DNA of 64,000 nt from Planctomycetota bacterium (GCA_016200135.1 JACQFI010000037.1:1-64000), one strand, 5' to 3'. Shown: positions 25,356 to 33,759, counted from the stretch's first letter. Notes: generated by a model from the sequence alone, not told the origin. Translations and numbers: made by a program.

Positions 25356-26189
25356 ATGCGTTGGAATAAGCCGTTTATGTTCTGTACGCTCCTCCTGGTC
25401 CTGGTGTCCGCGCGTTGGGCGGCCGGCGAGACCGCCGCCGCAAAGCCCCCCGCGGAAGCCGCGCAGCGGATTGTCGAGACCTATAAGGACGTGCCCAAGG
25501 GCGTGGTGCTGGAAGGAAGCGCTTCCGGGATCGAGGCGCTCGAGACGCTTACCTACGACAAGGAAAAGAACACCTTCGTACTCAACGGCAAGGCGACCTA
25601 TGCGAATCCGGTGAGCCGCAAGGATTTCGCGCGCATCTTCAAAGCCGTCCGCAAGGACGACCGCTTGGGCGTGACGCTGGTCAATGGCGAGCTGCGGACC
25701 TACGGCGACATCGGCGGCGACTCGCAGATCGCTAAGGATCTCTCCGAGACCGACCGGTTCCTCGGCGGCGTGATCTACGGCATCGACCGTCTGCTCGGCG
25801 ACGTCAAACTGCCCGGCAACTACAAGCCCCAGAAGGCCGAAAACCGCTCGGTGGCCGTCGTGGCGTTTTCCAGCTTTACGGAATTTACGTTCGAGAAGAA
25901 GGACCTTGTCTATTCGCGCGCCGGCTGCGGCCTCAGCATCATGCTCATTCCGCTCGCCGACAAGAAAACCTCTTCGGGCGGCCACTTGCCCGACGAAGAC
26001 AAGATGAAGACCTACGAGATGGAAAAAGCCGACAAGGCGAACATCGACCACCTGAAGAGTTACCAGGCCGATTATTTCAAGATGCCGCAATTCGAGAAGA
26101 CCGTGGCGTGGGGCGAGGCCGCCGCTTTTGCACGCTTCGTGCGGGATTCGAAGATCGACGCCGAGGAGTTTCTCAAGAGCATCAAGTAA
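25356..26189 (+). CDS. Exported protein of unknown family (X1)
   Basis: 277 residues with a signal peptide (MFCTLLLVLVSARWAAG). No known domain is recognised. The conserved core with its paralog X2 includes TYKDVPKGVVLEGSASG, NGKATYANPVSRKDF, KAVRKDDRLGVTLVNGELR, LPGNYKPQKAENR and KADKANIDHLKS; by eye about three quarters of residues are identical. The composition suggests a soluble alpha/beta periplasmic protein. AAGGGAGA precedes the ATG. Its TAA abuts the stop codon of the convergent protease gene P2 with no base between them. Confidence 0.82.
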   Translation: MRWNKPFMFCTLLLVLVSARWAAGETAAAKPPAEAAQRIVETYKDVPKGVVLEGSASGIEALETLTYDKEKNTFVLNGKATYANPVSRKDFARIFKAVRKDDRLGVTLVNGELRTYGDIGGDSQIAKDLSETDRFLGGVIYGIDRLLGDVKLPGNYKPQKAENRSVAVVAFSSFTEFTFEKKDLVYSRAGCGLSIMLIPLADKKTSSGGHLPDEDKMKTYEMEKADKANIDHLKSYQADYFKMPQFEKTVAWGEAAAFARFVRDSKIDAEEFLKSIK

Positions 26190-27113
26190 TCAGCGCTTAT
26201 GGTCCTGGCCGTCCTCGGTCCCTGAAGTCGAAGGCGAATCCGCCTTCGGCTTAGGGGCCGCGGGTTTCTCCTCACCCGCTTTCCCCGCCGGCTCGCTTGA
26301 TTTTGTCATGGCGGCTGGAACAGCCGGCACGGGGTTCTTCTCGATGCGGTCGGTACGCAGAGGCGTTGCCGGTTGCGCGGGCCGCGCATCGGTGGCGCGG
26401 TGCTGATCGAGGAAACTGCGCACGCCGGCGACGGGCACGAATAGCCCCAGATTATGGTCTAAATCGCTGCCCTTCGCGACCCCTGCCACCGCCACGCCGA
26501 TCACCTTACCGCTTTGCGCAGAAAAGAACGGCCCGCCGCTGTCGCCGTGATCAAAGGTGATGCGCGCCGAGGACCGAACCGAGCCGCTATCGAAGCGTTT
26601 CAGCAGCGTGCCATCATAGAGTTTCACCGGAATGCCTCGGGGCGAACCGGCCAACACCACTTCCGTTCCCGGGTCCGCATCGGCCTCCGCAAGTGGTGCG
26701 ATCTCAGGTATAGCTTCTGTAGACTCGATTAGGCAGAGGTCCAGATCCGTATCGAACGCCACAACCTTGCACTTCGACCAGACGCTTCGGGCATTCTCTT
26801 CCAGTTCGATCGTCAACGCCTCGTAGGGCTGTCCATTCTTATCGAGCACATTATGCGCGGCGCTCAGGAGGTATTTGGCACCCTCGTAGCCGTACCGGCT
26901 CAAATCCACGCCAAAGGCCGTCCCGTGACCGGTAATCACCGCTGTTCCTTGTGCGATTTCGTAACGAATTCGGACGGCGGCTTTCAAGAACTTTGGCCGC
27001 TGTGCTCCGCCCTCTTCCGCAAGCGACCGTCCGGAAAACTGCAAGAATAAGAATGCGCCCGCGGCAAGCACGGTGTTACGGAATCCAAATGGACGGGGCA
27101 GAACATTCAGCAT
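26190..27113 (-). CDS. Exported trypsin-like serine protease (P2)
   Basis: 307 residues. The frame is open further upstream, but ATG at 27113 follows GAGGAG and begins the signal peptide (RNTVLAAGAFLFLQFSGRSLA). The protease domain is clearly paralogous to P1 with the triad H87 (LLSAAHNV), D125 (DTDLDLCLIE) and S192 (DHGDSGGPF). The C-terminus is a Pro/Ala/Lys-rich tail without a LysM domain, so this copy has lost, or never gained, the peptidoglycan anchor. It is divergent from R2 across a 581-base AT-richer gap. Confidence 0.92.
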   Translation of the reverse strand: MLNVLPRPFGFRNTVLAAGAFLFLQFSGRSLAEEGGAQRPKFLKAAVRIRYEIAQGTAVITGHGTAFGVDLSRYGYEGAKYLLSAAHNVLDKNGQPYEALTIELEENARSVWSKCKVVAFDTDLDLCLIESTEAIPEIAPLAEADADPGTEVVLAGSPRGIPVKLYDGTLLKRFDSGSVRSSARITFDHGDSGGPFFSAQSGKVIGVAVAGVAKGSDLDHNLGLFVPVAGVRSFLDQHRATDARPAQPATPLRTDRIEKNPVPAVPAAMTKSSEPAGKAGEEKPAAPKPKADSPSTSGTEDGQDHKR

Positions 27114-27694
27114 GCGTGTCTCCTCAGGTGCGCCTCGCGCTGTTTTCCAAACTCCAAACCGGTTCCCATTTGCTGGAAATGCTTCATGTGAAAGAAAACT
27201 TGCTGCAGCGCCGCTATCGGCGGCGAAAAATTCCAATCAATAAAATGACTGGGTGCGGTGTTTGCTCCAGGTTCATGCACTTTTGGAGGTACGTCGATGG
27301 AGAAAGTGGAATCCCGCAGTGTAAGACCCAGCGGACAGCCATGTAAGAGAAAGGATTATAGGGATGCGAGTGGAGACTTCAATTCTTATTCCGCTCGAAT
27401 TTACTGCACCAATGCGAATCAGGCGTGAATTCCACCCGTCTGGTGAGGAAGAAAGGTCTATTTTATGACAAGAAGTCCAATGCAATTGTTTTTCGTCAGA
27501 AGACTTAGGTGAAGAGGTAAGATCGCCCATTTCGCATCAAAAGGCCCACCCCTTATAATTCTCGGGATGGGAGATTTTATATAAATAGGCCGCAAACTTG
27601 ACGGGGAATGAGGCCGTGCCTCCTTCCAAATTCTTCAACGCTGGGTTGTCATGGGCGCAGTCGAGTGATCGTATCGAAAGAAAGGAGGTAGAAC
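27114..27694. other. Divergent regulatory region between P2 and R2
   Basis: 581 bases, clearly lower in GC than the neighbours. Short frames here lack coding character. A CGCCGC/GCGGCG hairpin lies at 27209-27225 and a plus-strand promoter at 27531-27559. The remaining sequence shows no recognised motif. Confidence 0.6.
27531..27559 (+). promoter_or_regulatory. Candidate sigma-70 promoter for R2
   Basis: TTCGCA (27531-27536, four of six matches) and a perfect TATAAT (27554-27559) are separated by 17 bases. The R2 start is 136 bases downstream, giving a long leader of roughly 125-130 bases. Confidence 0.55.
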
Positions 27695-28657
27695 ATGGCC
27701 GCTAAGCATCTGAGTTTGGGCTGTATGCTGCTATCGCTCCTGGCAGCGATTAGCGTCATGGCCGTCGACACACCGGACGAAGTTCCTTTTGATGAGGGCA
27801 AAGGCCCCCCTCCCGCCAATGTCGGCGAGGGATGGTGCCTCATAACGATCCCGGCCTGCTACAAGACCGTCACCAGGCAGCAGGAAGTCCAGGCCGCGAC
27901 GCACTTCCTCGAAACGGTTCCGGCGAAGTACGAGACCCGGACCGAACAGGTACTGGTCGCGCCCGAGAAGACCTGCAGTACGGTCGTGCCGGCTTGCTAC
28001 AAGACTGAGATGGTGACCATGATGGTCAAGCCGGAGCACAAAGTCCTGGAGATCGTCCCCGCCCTGTTTGAATGGGCAGAGCAGCAAGTCGAGGTGAAGG
28101 CCGCATGCGAAACCGTCTCGACATGCGACGCTATGTATAAGACCGTGACCGAACAGATCATGGTCTCGCCCGCAAGCACCTACTGGAAGAGAGAAGGTCC
28201 GGGCGAATGCTACTGTTTGTGCGAGAAACCCGCGAAGTATGTGACGGTCTGCAAGGAAGTGCTGGACCGGGAAGCCACGCAGAACAAGGTCCCGGTTCCC
28301 TGTGTCATGAAAACCGTCCGGGTTCAGCGGCTGGTGAAGGCGGCCAGCGTCGTTGAGAGAGTTGTGCCCGCTGAATTCGTTTCGGTCGAAAAGCAGGTGG
28401 TGGATGTTCCGGCCAAGGTCGTCGCGCGCACGGTGCCTGCGCGCTTCGAGACGGTCACCAAGGAAGTGGAAGTGGCGGCGGCCGCGACGCGCAGGATCGA
28501 GATCCCGGCGAAGTTCGAAACGATCACCGAGACGGTGCTCGATCAGCCGGCGCATCTTGTGTGGAGAAAACACAAGTGTGACTACGCCACCATTGTGGCG
28601 AAGTACAGGGAAGTGCCCGGTACCGATGAAGCAAGTCTCTTGAAGTATGTGAAATAG
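27695..28657 (+). CDS. Exported cysteine-rich VPA repeat protein (R2)
   Basis: 320 residues, paralogous to R1 along the full length with the same signal peptide, repeats and C-terminus (PAHLVWRK, IVAKYREVPGTDE). It differs in having many additional cysteines at repeat positions where R1 has other residues: IPACYKTV, EKTCSTVVPACYKT, KAACETVSTCDAMYK, VTVCKEV and VPVPCVMKT. The central ECYCLCEKP is kept. This pattern suggests inter- or intra-molecular disulfides and a cross-linked structural protein. AAAGGAGG precedes the ATG. Confidence 0.85.
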   Translation: MAAKHLSLGCMLLSLLAAISVMAVDTPDEVPFDEGKGPPPANVGEGWCLITIPACYKTVTRQQEVQAATHFLETVPAKYETRTEQVLVAPEKTCSTVVPACYKTEMVTMMVKPEHKVLEIVPALFEWAEQQVEVKAACETVSTCDAMYKTVTEQIMVSPASTYWKREGPGECYCLCEKPAKYVTVCKEVLDREATQNKVPVPCVMKTVRVQRLVKAASVVERVVPAEFVSVEKQVVDVPAKVVARTVPARFETVTKEVEVAAAATRRIEIPAKFETITETVLDQPAHLVWRKHKCDYATIVAKYREVPGTDEASLLKYVK

Positions 28658-28672
28658 TATGGCCCTTTGAGA

Positions 28673-28698
28673 TGGCCCGGGCGCCAACGCCCGGGCCA
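28673..28698 (+). terminator. Hairpin between R2 and X2
   Basis: A perfect 11-bp stem (28673-28683 with 28688-28698) around a CCAA loop lies 15 bases after the R2 stop. No clear T-tract follows, so it may act as an RNA stabiliser or a weak terminator. It occupies the same place as the R1-X1 terminator, although the sequences differ. Confidence 0.6.
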
Positions 28699-28747
28699 CT
28701 CTAGGTTCGGTCAACCCGCACTTTCAGCCTTCTAATGGAGAGCCGCC

Positions 28748-29587
28748 ATGCGCTGCAAAGACGTCTTCAAACTCGTTCCCCTCTTATTCGCAATTCTGGT
28801 CTTCAAGCTTGCGGCGGATGAAGCGGCCACAGGCAAGCCGAAACCTGAGACCTCCGCGCGCGCTATCGTGGATACCTATAAAGATGTTCCCAAAGGCGTT
28901 GTGCTTGAAGGCAGCGCTTCCGGTTTCGAAGCTCTGCAGAGTCTTGCCTACGACAAAGACAAGAACGCATTCCTGATCAACGGCAAAGCGACCTACGCCA
29001 ATCCGGTCAGCCGTAAAGATTTCTCCCGAGTCTTAAAGGCGGTGCGCAAGGACGATCGGCTGGGCGTAACGCTGGTCAACGGTGAACTGCGGACCTACGG
29101 CGACTTGAGTACCGAGGCGCAGATGGCGAAAGAGCTCTCAGAAACCGACCGCTTTCTGGGCGGCATCATCTACGGTATCGACCGGCTGCTCGGCGACCAG
29201 AAACTGCCCGGCAATTATAAACCTCAAAAGGCCGAGAACCGCACGGTGGCCGTCGTGGCGTTTACCAGCTTCACCGATTACGCTTTCGAGAAGAAGGGCA
29301 ACGAATACAAGCGGGCCGGCCTCAATCTCAGCGTCATGCTCATCCCGCTCTCCGACAAGAAGACGGCAAGCGGCGGCCATCTGCCCGACGAGCCCAAACT
29401 GAAGACCTATCAGATGGAAAAGGCCGACAAGGCAAATATCGACCACCTGAAAAGCCACCAGGACGAATACATCCGGATGCTGGAACTGAATAAGACCGTG
29501 GCCTGGGGCGAGGCCGCCGCCTTTGCCCGCTTCGTGCGGGATTCCGCAAAGATCGATTCCGAAGAGTTCCTCAAGCAGCTCAAATAG
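28748..29587 (+). CDS. Exported protein of unknown family (X2)
   Basis: 279 residues, a close paralog of X1 with signal peptide (LVPLLFAILVFKLAADE) and the same conserved blocks (TYKDVPKGVVLEGSASG, VRKDDRLGVTLVNGELRTYG, KTVAWGEAAAFARFVRDS). No known domain. It differs from X1 mostly in the last third, where X1 has GCGLSIMLIP and X2 has GLNLSVMLIP. GGAG precedes the ATG, and a strong terminator follows the gene. Confidence 0.82.
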   Translation: MRCKDVFKLVPLLFAILVFKLAADEAATGKPKPETSARAIVDTYKDVPKGVVLEGSASGFEALQSLAYDKDKNAFLINGKATYANPVSRKDFSRVLKAVRKDDRLGVTLVNGELRTYGDLSTEAQMAKELSETDRFLGGIIYGIDRLLGDQKLPGNYKPQKAENRTVAVVAFTSFTDYAFEKKGNEYKRAGLNLSVMLIPLSDKKTASGGHLPDEPKLKTYQMEKADKANIDHLKSHQDEYIRMLELNKTVAWGEAAAFARFVRDSAKIDSEEFLKQLK

Positions 29588-29610
29588 CAGCGGTCAGGCC
29601 AACTGCAAGC

Positions 29611-29641
29611 AAGCGGGGCGCGCATGCGCCCCGCTTTTATT
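29611..29641 (+). terminator. Rho-independent terminator after X2
   Basis: An 11-bp stem (AAGCGGGGCGC at 29611-29621 pairing with 29626-29636) has a four-base loop and is followed by TTATT. It ends the R2-X2 transcript. Confidence 0.85.
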
Positions 29642-29670
29642 GACGCGAATATCCCCTATCATAGCTTGCC

Positions 29671-30270
29671 ATGGTATTTCCGGTAGCGCCTCGCAATAGA
29701 AATAGTCTGCCACGCGGCTTCGATGGCCGCATGAATTACGCGCTTTTCGGTTCGGCATTCATCGGAGTCCTACTCCCCTGCCTGTTAACTTGGATTCACT
29801 GCAGCGGGACTCCTATGAACATGCTTGATTACGGTCTTATCGATAGGGAAAAGCAATGGCTGGTCGAGGACTTGATACAACTATGCCTAATGGCCGGAGT
29901 TTTCTGCGGTCCGGGCATTTTAATGCTGTCCTATGGAATTATGGTATCTCGCAGGGACCGCTTTAAGCATGCAATAGAACTCGACCTGAAGGGGAACCTA
30001 TTTACCTCCGCCATGCAGGGGGCTCTTTTATCATTTATCAATTTACCTGCCTATAGTTCTTTGACCTTCTTCAAGAACGATCCCAACTCCCCCTTCCTTA
30101 TCTGCGCGTTATTCGGAATTACCGGTTTCACCTGCGGTCTTTGGATCGGCTGGCAGGCTTGGAAAGAAGTGTATCCATCGGAAGGCCTAATTCCTCGTTT
30201 CGGCCTGCGCACACTTCTTCTGTTCGTAATGGCGTGGGGCATCGTATTGGCCGTGTTCATGCCGCGCTAA
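29671..30270 (+). CDS. Four-helix membrane protein A2 (flank of duplicated locus)
   Basis: 199 residues with four hydrophobic segments. The segments GITGFTCGLWIGWQAW and IPRFGLRTLLLFVMAWGIVL match A1 at 22146-22832, so the two are paralogs at opposite ends of the P-R-X duplication. Codon use is visibly more AT-rich than the surrounding genes (many TTA, AAT and CTA codons). That would fit relaxed constraint or a different origin. The first ATG lacks a good ribosome site; the ATG at 29731 is an alternative. No function can be assigned. Confidence 0.7.
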   Translation: MVFPVAPRNRNSLPRGFDGRMNYALFGSAFIGVLLPCLLTWIHCSGTPMNMLDYGLIDREKQWLVEDLIQLCLMAGVFCGPGILMLSYGIMVSRRDRFKHAIELDLKGNLFTSAMQGALLSFINLPAYSSLTFFKNDPNSPFLICALFGITGFTCGLWIGWQAWKEVYPSEGLIPRFGLRTLLLFVMAWGIVLAVFMPR

Positions 30271-30313
30271 CCGCCGCTTGCACAGGCCAGCCCTTCGCGC
30301 CAAAATATCCTCC

Positions 30314-31429
30314 ATGGCCACCAGGGAGATTCAGCCCATCCTCGACAAAGCCGTCGCCGGCGAGCGCCTCTCGCCAGACGAGGGCCTGCTGTTGCTCGAA
30401 CGCGCCGACTCGAACGACCTTGGCCGCGCCGCGCTGGCCGTGAAGAACCGACTCCACTCCGAGCCCCTCGCGACTTACATCATCGACCGGAACATCAACT
30501 ACACTAACGTCTGTGTCGCCGACTGCGACTTCTGCGCCTTCTATCGCCGGCCGGGAGACGTCGAAGCCTACGTGCTCCCGCGCGAACAGCTCTACCAGAA
30601 GATCCGCGAGCTCGAAGCGATCGGCGGCACGCAGATCCTGATGCAGGGCGGGCACCATCCGTACCTCAAGATCGAATGGTACGAGGAACTCCTGGGCGAT
30701 ATCCGCCGCGAGTTCCCGCGCATCCACATCCATGCGTTCTCGCCCAGCGAGATCGTCCATTTCAGCAAGCTCTGGAAGATGCCGCGCCGCGAAATCATTC
30801 GGCGCTTCAAGGCCGCGGGGCTGCACAGCATTCCCGGCGGCGGCGGCGAGATCCTGGTCGATCGCGTGCGCCAGATCATCGCGCCGAAGAAGGCCATGAC
30901 CGACGACTGGCTCGATGTGTACGTCCAATGCGCGGCCGAGGGCCTGCGCGGCTCGTGTACGATGGTGATCGGGCATTACGAGACCCTGGCCGAACGCATC
31001 GAGCACCTCGAACGCCTGCGCCGCATCCAGGATCAGACCGGCGGGCTCGACGGCGTCTGGAGCGCCTTCATCGTCTGGACCATGCAGCCCGACCACACGG
31101 CGCTCGAAGGCAAGATCCGCAAGGCCGGCGCGGCGGAGTACCTGCGCATCAACGCCGTCGCACGGCTGTATCTCGATAACATCCGCAACATCCAGTCGAG
31201 CTGGGTGACGCAGGGCGCGAAGGTTGGGCAGATGAGTTTCTTGTATGGCTGCAACGATTGGGGCGGGCTGATGATGGAGGAAAATGTCGTTAGCCAGGCC
31301 GGCACGGTCCATCACGTGCAGATCGACGAGATGCGCCGCCTCAGCGCGGAACTCGGCCTGACCTTGCGCAAACGAAATTTCTTCTACGCACTGCTTGACG
31401 ATCCGCCCGTGCCCGTCGCGGCGGACTAG
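30314..31429 (+). CDS. mqnC: Dehypoxanthine futalosine cyclase
   Basis: A 371-residue radical-SAM enzyme of menaquinone synthesis by the futalosine pathway; it cyclises dehypoxanthine futalosine. The cluster motif is C67-x3-C71-x2-C74 in NVCVADCDFCAFY, preceded by IDRNINYTN. SIPGGGGEIL and a C-terminal WGGLMMEENVVSQAG are typical of MqnC and distinguish it from MqnE and CofG/H. A TTG at 30278 would add 12 residues; the ATG is preferred. The other mqn genes are not in the window. The gene converges on manB with four bases between the stops. Confidence 0.92.
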   Translation: MATREIQPILDKAVAGERLSPDEGLLLLERADSNDLGRAALAVKNRLHSEPLATYIIDRNINYTNVCVADCDFCAFYRRPGDVEAYVLPREQLYQKIRELEAIGGTQILMQGGHHPYLKIEWYEELLGDIRREFPRIHIHAFSPSEIVHFSKLWKMPRREIIRRFKAAGLHSIPGGGGEILVDRVRQIIAPKKAMTDDWLDVYVQCAAEGLRGSCTMVIGHYETLAERIEHLERLRRIQDQTGGLDGVWSAFIVWTMQPDHTALEGKIRKAGAAEYLRINAVARLYLDNIRNIQSSWVTQGAKVGQMSFLYGCNDWGGLMMEENVVSQAGTVHHVQIDEMRRLSAELGLTLRKRNFFYALLDDPPVPVAAD

Positions 31430-31433
31430 AACC

Positions 31434-32786
31434 TCAGGCGCCCTGAATCAGCGCGGTCACTTCCGCCTTCTTCGTGTCCAGCTCCTCTTTCGAAGCGGTG
31501 CTCTCCAGGTTCAACCGGACCACTGGTTCCGTGTTCGACATGCGCAGGTTGAACCACCACGAGCCCAGGTCGATGCTCACACCGTCCACCTTGCTGACGC
31601 TTTTGGCCTGAAGTCCGTACTTGGCTTCCGCCGCGGCAAGCACCTTCGCGGCGTCGTGGACTTCGAAGTTGATCTCGCCGCTGTGGTGGTAGCGCATCAG
31701 CGGCGTCACAAGCTCGCTCGGCTTCTTGCCGCTGCGGCTGAGCAGCGAGAGAATCAGAAAGAACGCGGTCTCGCCCGAGTCCGAGCAGTAGAAGTCGCGG
31801 AAGTAATAATGCCCGCTCAGCTCCGCGGCCATCACCGCCTTCTCGCGGCGCAAGCCGGCTTTGATGTGGCTGTGGCCCACGCGCGTCTCAACCGCGCGGC
31901 CGCCCGCTTCGCTCACGGCTTCCGCGAGCGCGCGCGTGGCTCGCACGTCGTACAGCACCGTTCCGCCCTTGGTCCCTTTCAAGATCACTTGAGCCATGAG
32001 CGCGCCGGCTACATCGCCGGGAATTGCCGCGCCCTTTTCGTCCACAAAAGCCACGCGGTCGCCGTCGCCGTCGAAGGCCACGCCCAGGTCGCAGCCCTTC
32101 TCGACCACGGCATTCTGCAGAGCGACGATGTTCTCGGCCTTGAGCGGGTTCGCTTCGTGATTGGGGAAGCGGCCATCGGGCTTCCAGAAGAGCGGCACGG
32201 TCTTGAGCGGCAGGCCCTTTAGCAGCGCCGGAAGATGCGCGCCCATCGCGCCGTTGCCGGTATCGATGGCGATCTTGAGCGGCCTTTGTGGATCGAGGTC
32301 CGCGAAGCGGCGGCAGTGCTTGTAATAGCCGGGCCAGTAATTGACCTTCTTGACCTTGCCCGCCTTGGAAGCAACGTGCGGTTCGTCCTTCAGGAATAAC
32401 TTCTCGACCTCTTCGAGACCCTGTCCGTGGCTCATCGGCAGCGCGCCGGCTTTGGTGAACTTAAAGCCGCCGTATTGCGCAGGATTGTGCGAGGCCGTCA
32501 CTTGCACAGCGCCCTGGCATTTTTTCACGCCGAGTAAACCCGCGGCATAGTAGCTGATCGGCGTCGGGCCCATGCCCAGGTCCAGCACGTCGCAGCCGGC
32601 GGACGTGATCCCCGCCATCAGCGCCGCCTGCAGGTCCGGACTGCTGATGCGCGCGTCGCGCCCGACGGCCAGGACCTTCGCCATAAGGTACGCGGCGGTG
32701 GCCTTGCCGATCTTGTACGCGTCGCCGGTGGTCAGTTGCGCTGGGACGATCCCGCGCACGTCGTAGCTCTTGAAGATGCCCGCCAT
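31434..32786 (-). CDS. manB: Phosphomannomutase/phosphoglucomutase
   Basis: A 450-residue alpha-D-phosphohexomutase interconverting hexose 1- and 6-phosphates for nucleotide-sugar and envelope polysaccharide synthesis. Features: phosphoserine S99 in TASHNPAQYGG, metal loop DGDGDR at 239-244, sugar-binding AELSGHYYF and phosphate-binding RMSNTEPVVRLNLE near the end. The frame is open far upstream, but ATG at 32786 follows GAGG and begins with the family-typical IFKSYDVRGIVP. The single gene is divergent from the MBL hydrolase. Confidence 0.95.
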   Translation of the reverse strand: MAGIFKSYDVRGIVPAQLTTGDAYKIGKATAAYLMAKVLAVGRDARISSPDLQAALMAGITSAGCDVLDLGMGPTPISYYAAGLLGVKKCQGAVQVTASHNPAQYGGFKFTKAGALPMSHGQGLEEVEKLFLKDEPHVASKAGKVKKVNYWPGYYKHCRRFADLDPQRPLKIAIDTGNGAMGAHLPALLKGLPLKTVPLFWKPDGRFPNHEANPLKAENIVALQNAVVEKGCDLGVAFDGDGDRVAFVDEKGAAIPGDVAGALMAQVILKGTKGGTVLYDVRATRALAEAVSEAGGRAVETRVGHSHIKAGLRREKAVMAAELSGHYYFRDFYCSDSGETAFFLILSLLSRSGKKPSELVTPLMRYHHSGEINFEVHDAAKVLAAAEAKYGLQAKSVSKVDGVSIDLGSWWFNLRMSNTEPVVRLNLESTASKEELDTKKAEVTALIQGA

Positions 32787-32936
32787 GGGACCTCGCTTGT
32801 TGTGGTTGAATGAATTCCGCTTGAAGGAACGTAGGGGCGCGACACAAGGCGTCAAGAGAAAGCATATCGCGGCGATGGGCTTTTGTTTTTCATATGCGCC
32901 GTTAGATTTTCCTCGTTGCTCGGCTTCGAGACCACG

Positions 32937-33629
32937 ATGACCAAACCAAAGAATGCCGGATCGCTGCGTTCGCTTCAGATCGTCACCGGCGATCTGGAAG
33001 AGAACTGCTACTTGCTCTGGGTCGAGGGCGCGAAGGAGGCCGTCGTCTTCGATCCGGGCGACGAGCCCGAGAAGATCCGCGCGGCCTTGCACGAGCACGG
33101 CCTGACGCCCGCCGCGTTCGTGCAGACCCACTGCCATGGCGACCACATCGGCGCGCTGACGCCGCTGAAGGCCGCTTTCCCCAACGCGCCCATTTACGCG
33201 CCCGAGGCCGAGCGCGAATGGCTCGTGCGCCCGCTGCTGAATCTGAGTTACTTCGTCGGCGGTTCGGTGACCGGCCCCCGAGCCGATCACTTGGTAAGCG
33301 ATGGCGATTTGCTCGAACTGATCGGCCTCAAACTGCGTGCGATTCACGTGCCGGGACATTCGCCGGGAGGCACCGCTTACTTTGTCGAAGATCCCCAAGG
33401 CGGACGGCCGCATCTCTTCAGCGGCGACATCCTCTTTCAAGGCTCGGTCGGCCGCTCTGACCTGCCCGGCGGCGCGGGCGAGGCGGCGCTGGTGAACGGC
33501 ATTCGCGCGAAACTCTTCATCCTGCCCGACGAGACGCGCGTGCATCCGGGCCACGGCCCGGAGACCACCATCGGCGAAGAGAAGGAGTTCAATCCATACT
33601 GCGGACTCGGCGATGGCGGCATCGCGTGA
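32937..33629 (+). CDS. MBL-fold metallo-hydrolase (glyoxalase II-like)
   Basis: 230 residues with the metallo-beta-lactamase fold. The metal motif is H65-x-H67-x-D69-H70 (THCHGDH), with further ligands in HVPGHSPGG and SGDILFQGSVGRSD, and GHGPETTIGEEKEFNPY at the C-terminus. The arrangement is that of the small bacterial glyoxalase II-like or YcbL-like hydrolases that cleave thioesters such as S-lactoylglutathione. The exact substrate is not predictable. ATG at 32937 is chosen because the N-terminal beta strand begins just after it. Confidence 0.9.
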   Translation: MTKPKNAGSLRSLQIVTGDLEENCYLLWVEGAKEAVVFDPGDEPEKIRAALHEHGLTPAAFVQTHCHGDHIGALTPLKAAFPNAPIYAPEAEREWLVRPLLNLSYFVGGSVTGPRADHLVSDGDLLELIGLKLRAIHVPGHSPGGTAYFVEDPQGGRPHLFSGDILFQGSVGRSDLPGGAGEAALVNGIRAKLFILPDETRVHPGHGPETTIGEEKEFNPYCGLGDGGIA

Positions 33630-33633
33630 AAGC

Positions 33634-33759
33634 AACTACAGATGAACACGGATAAACTCGGATACGAAACGATCAATTGAAACGAATCGGAATCCAGCAC
33701 GCGCAAGCCGTTCGTTCTTCGTTGAAATTATCCGTGTGTATCCGTGTTCATCTGTGGTT
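33634..33759. repeat. Inverted word-repeat array with ACACGGAT vocabulary
   Basis: The left arm (33634-33663: CTACAGATGAACACGGATAA...) and right arm (33728-33759: ...ATCCGTGTTCATCTGTGGTT) are imperfect reverse complements about 30 bases long separated by about 65 bases. The words GATGAACACGGAT and its complement are common in intergenic regions of several bacterial phyla. It lies between convergent genes and touches the tonB-like stop. Confidence 0.8.

Noticed and set aside
27209-27225. CGCCGC/GCGGCG hairpin as terminator of P2
   Set aside because: It lies upstream of P2, and the poly-T on that strand precedes the stem.
27273-27530. 85-codon minus-strand frame in the P2-R2 gap
   Set aside because: No ribosome site, no similarity, unusual composition; the region looks regulatory.
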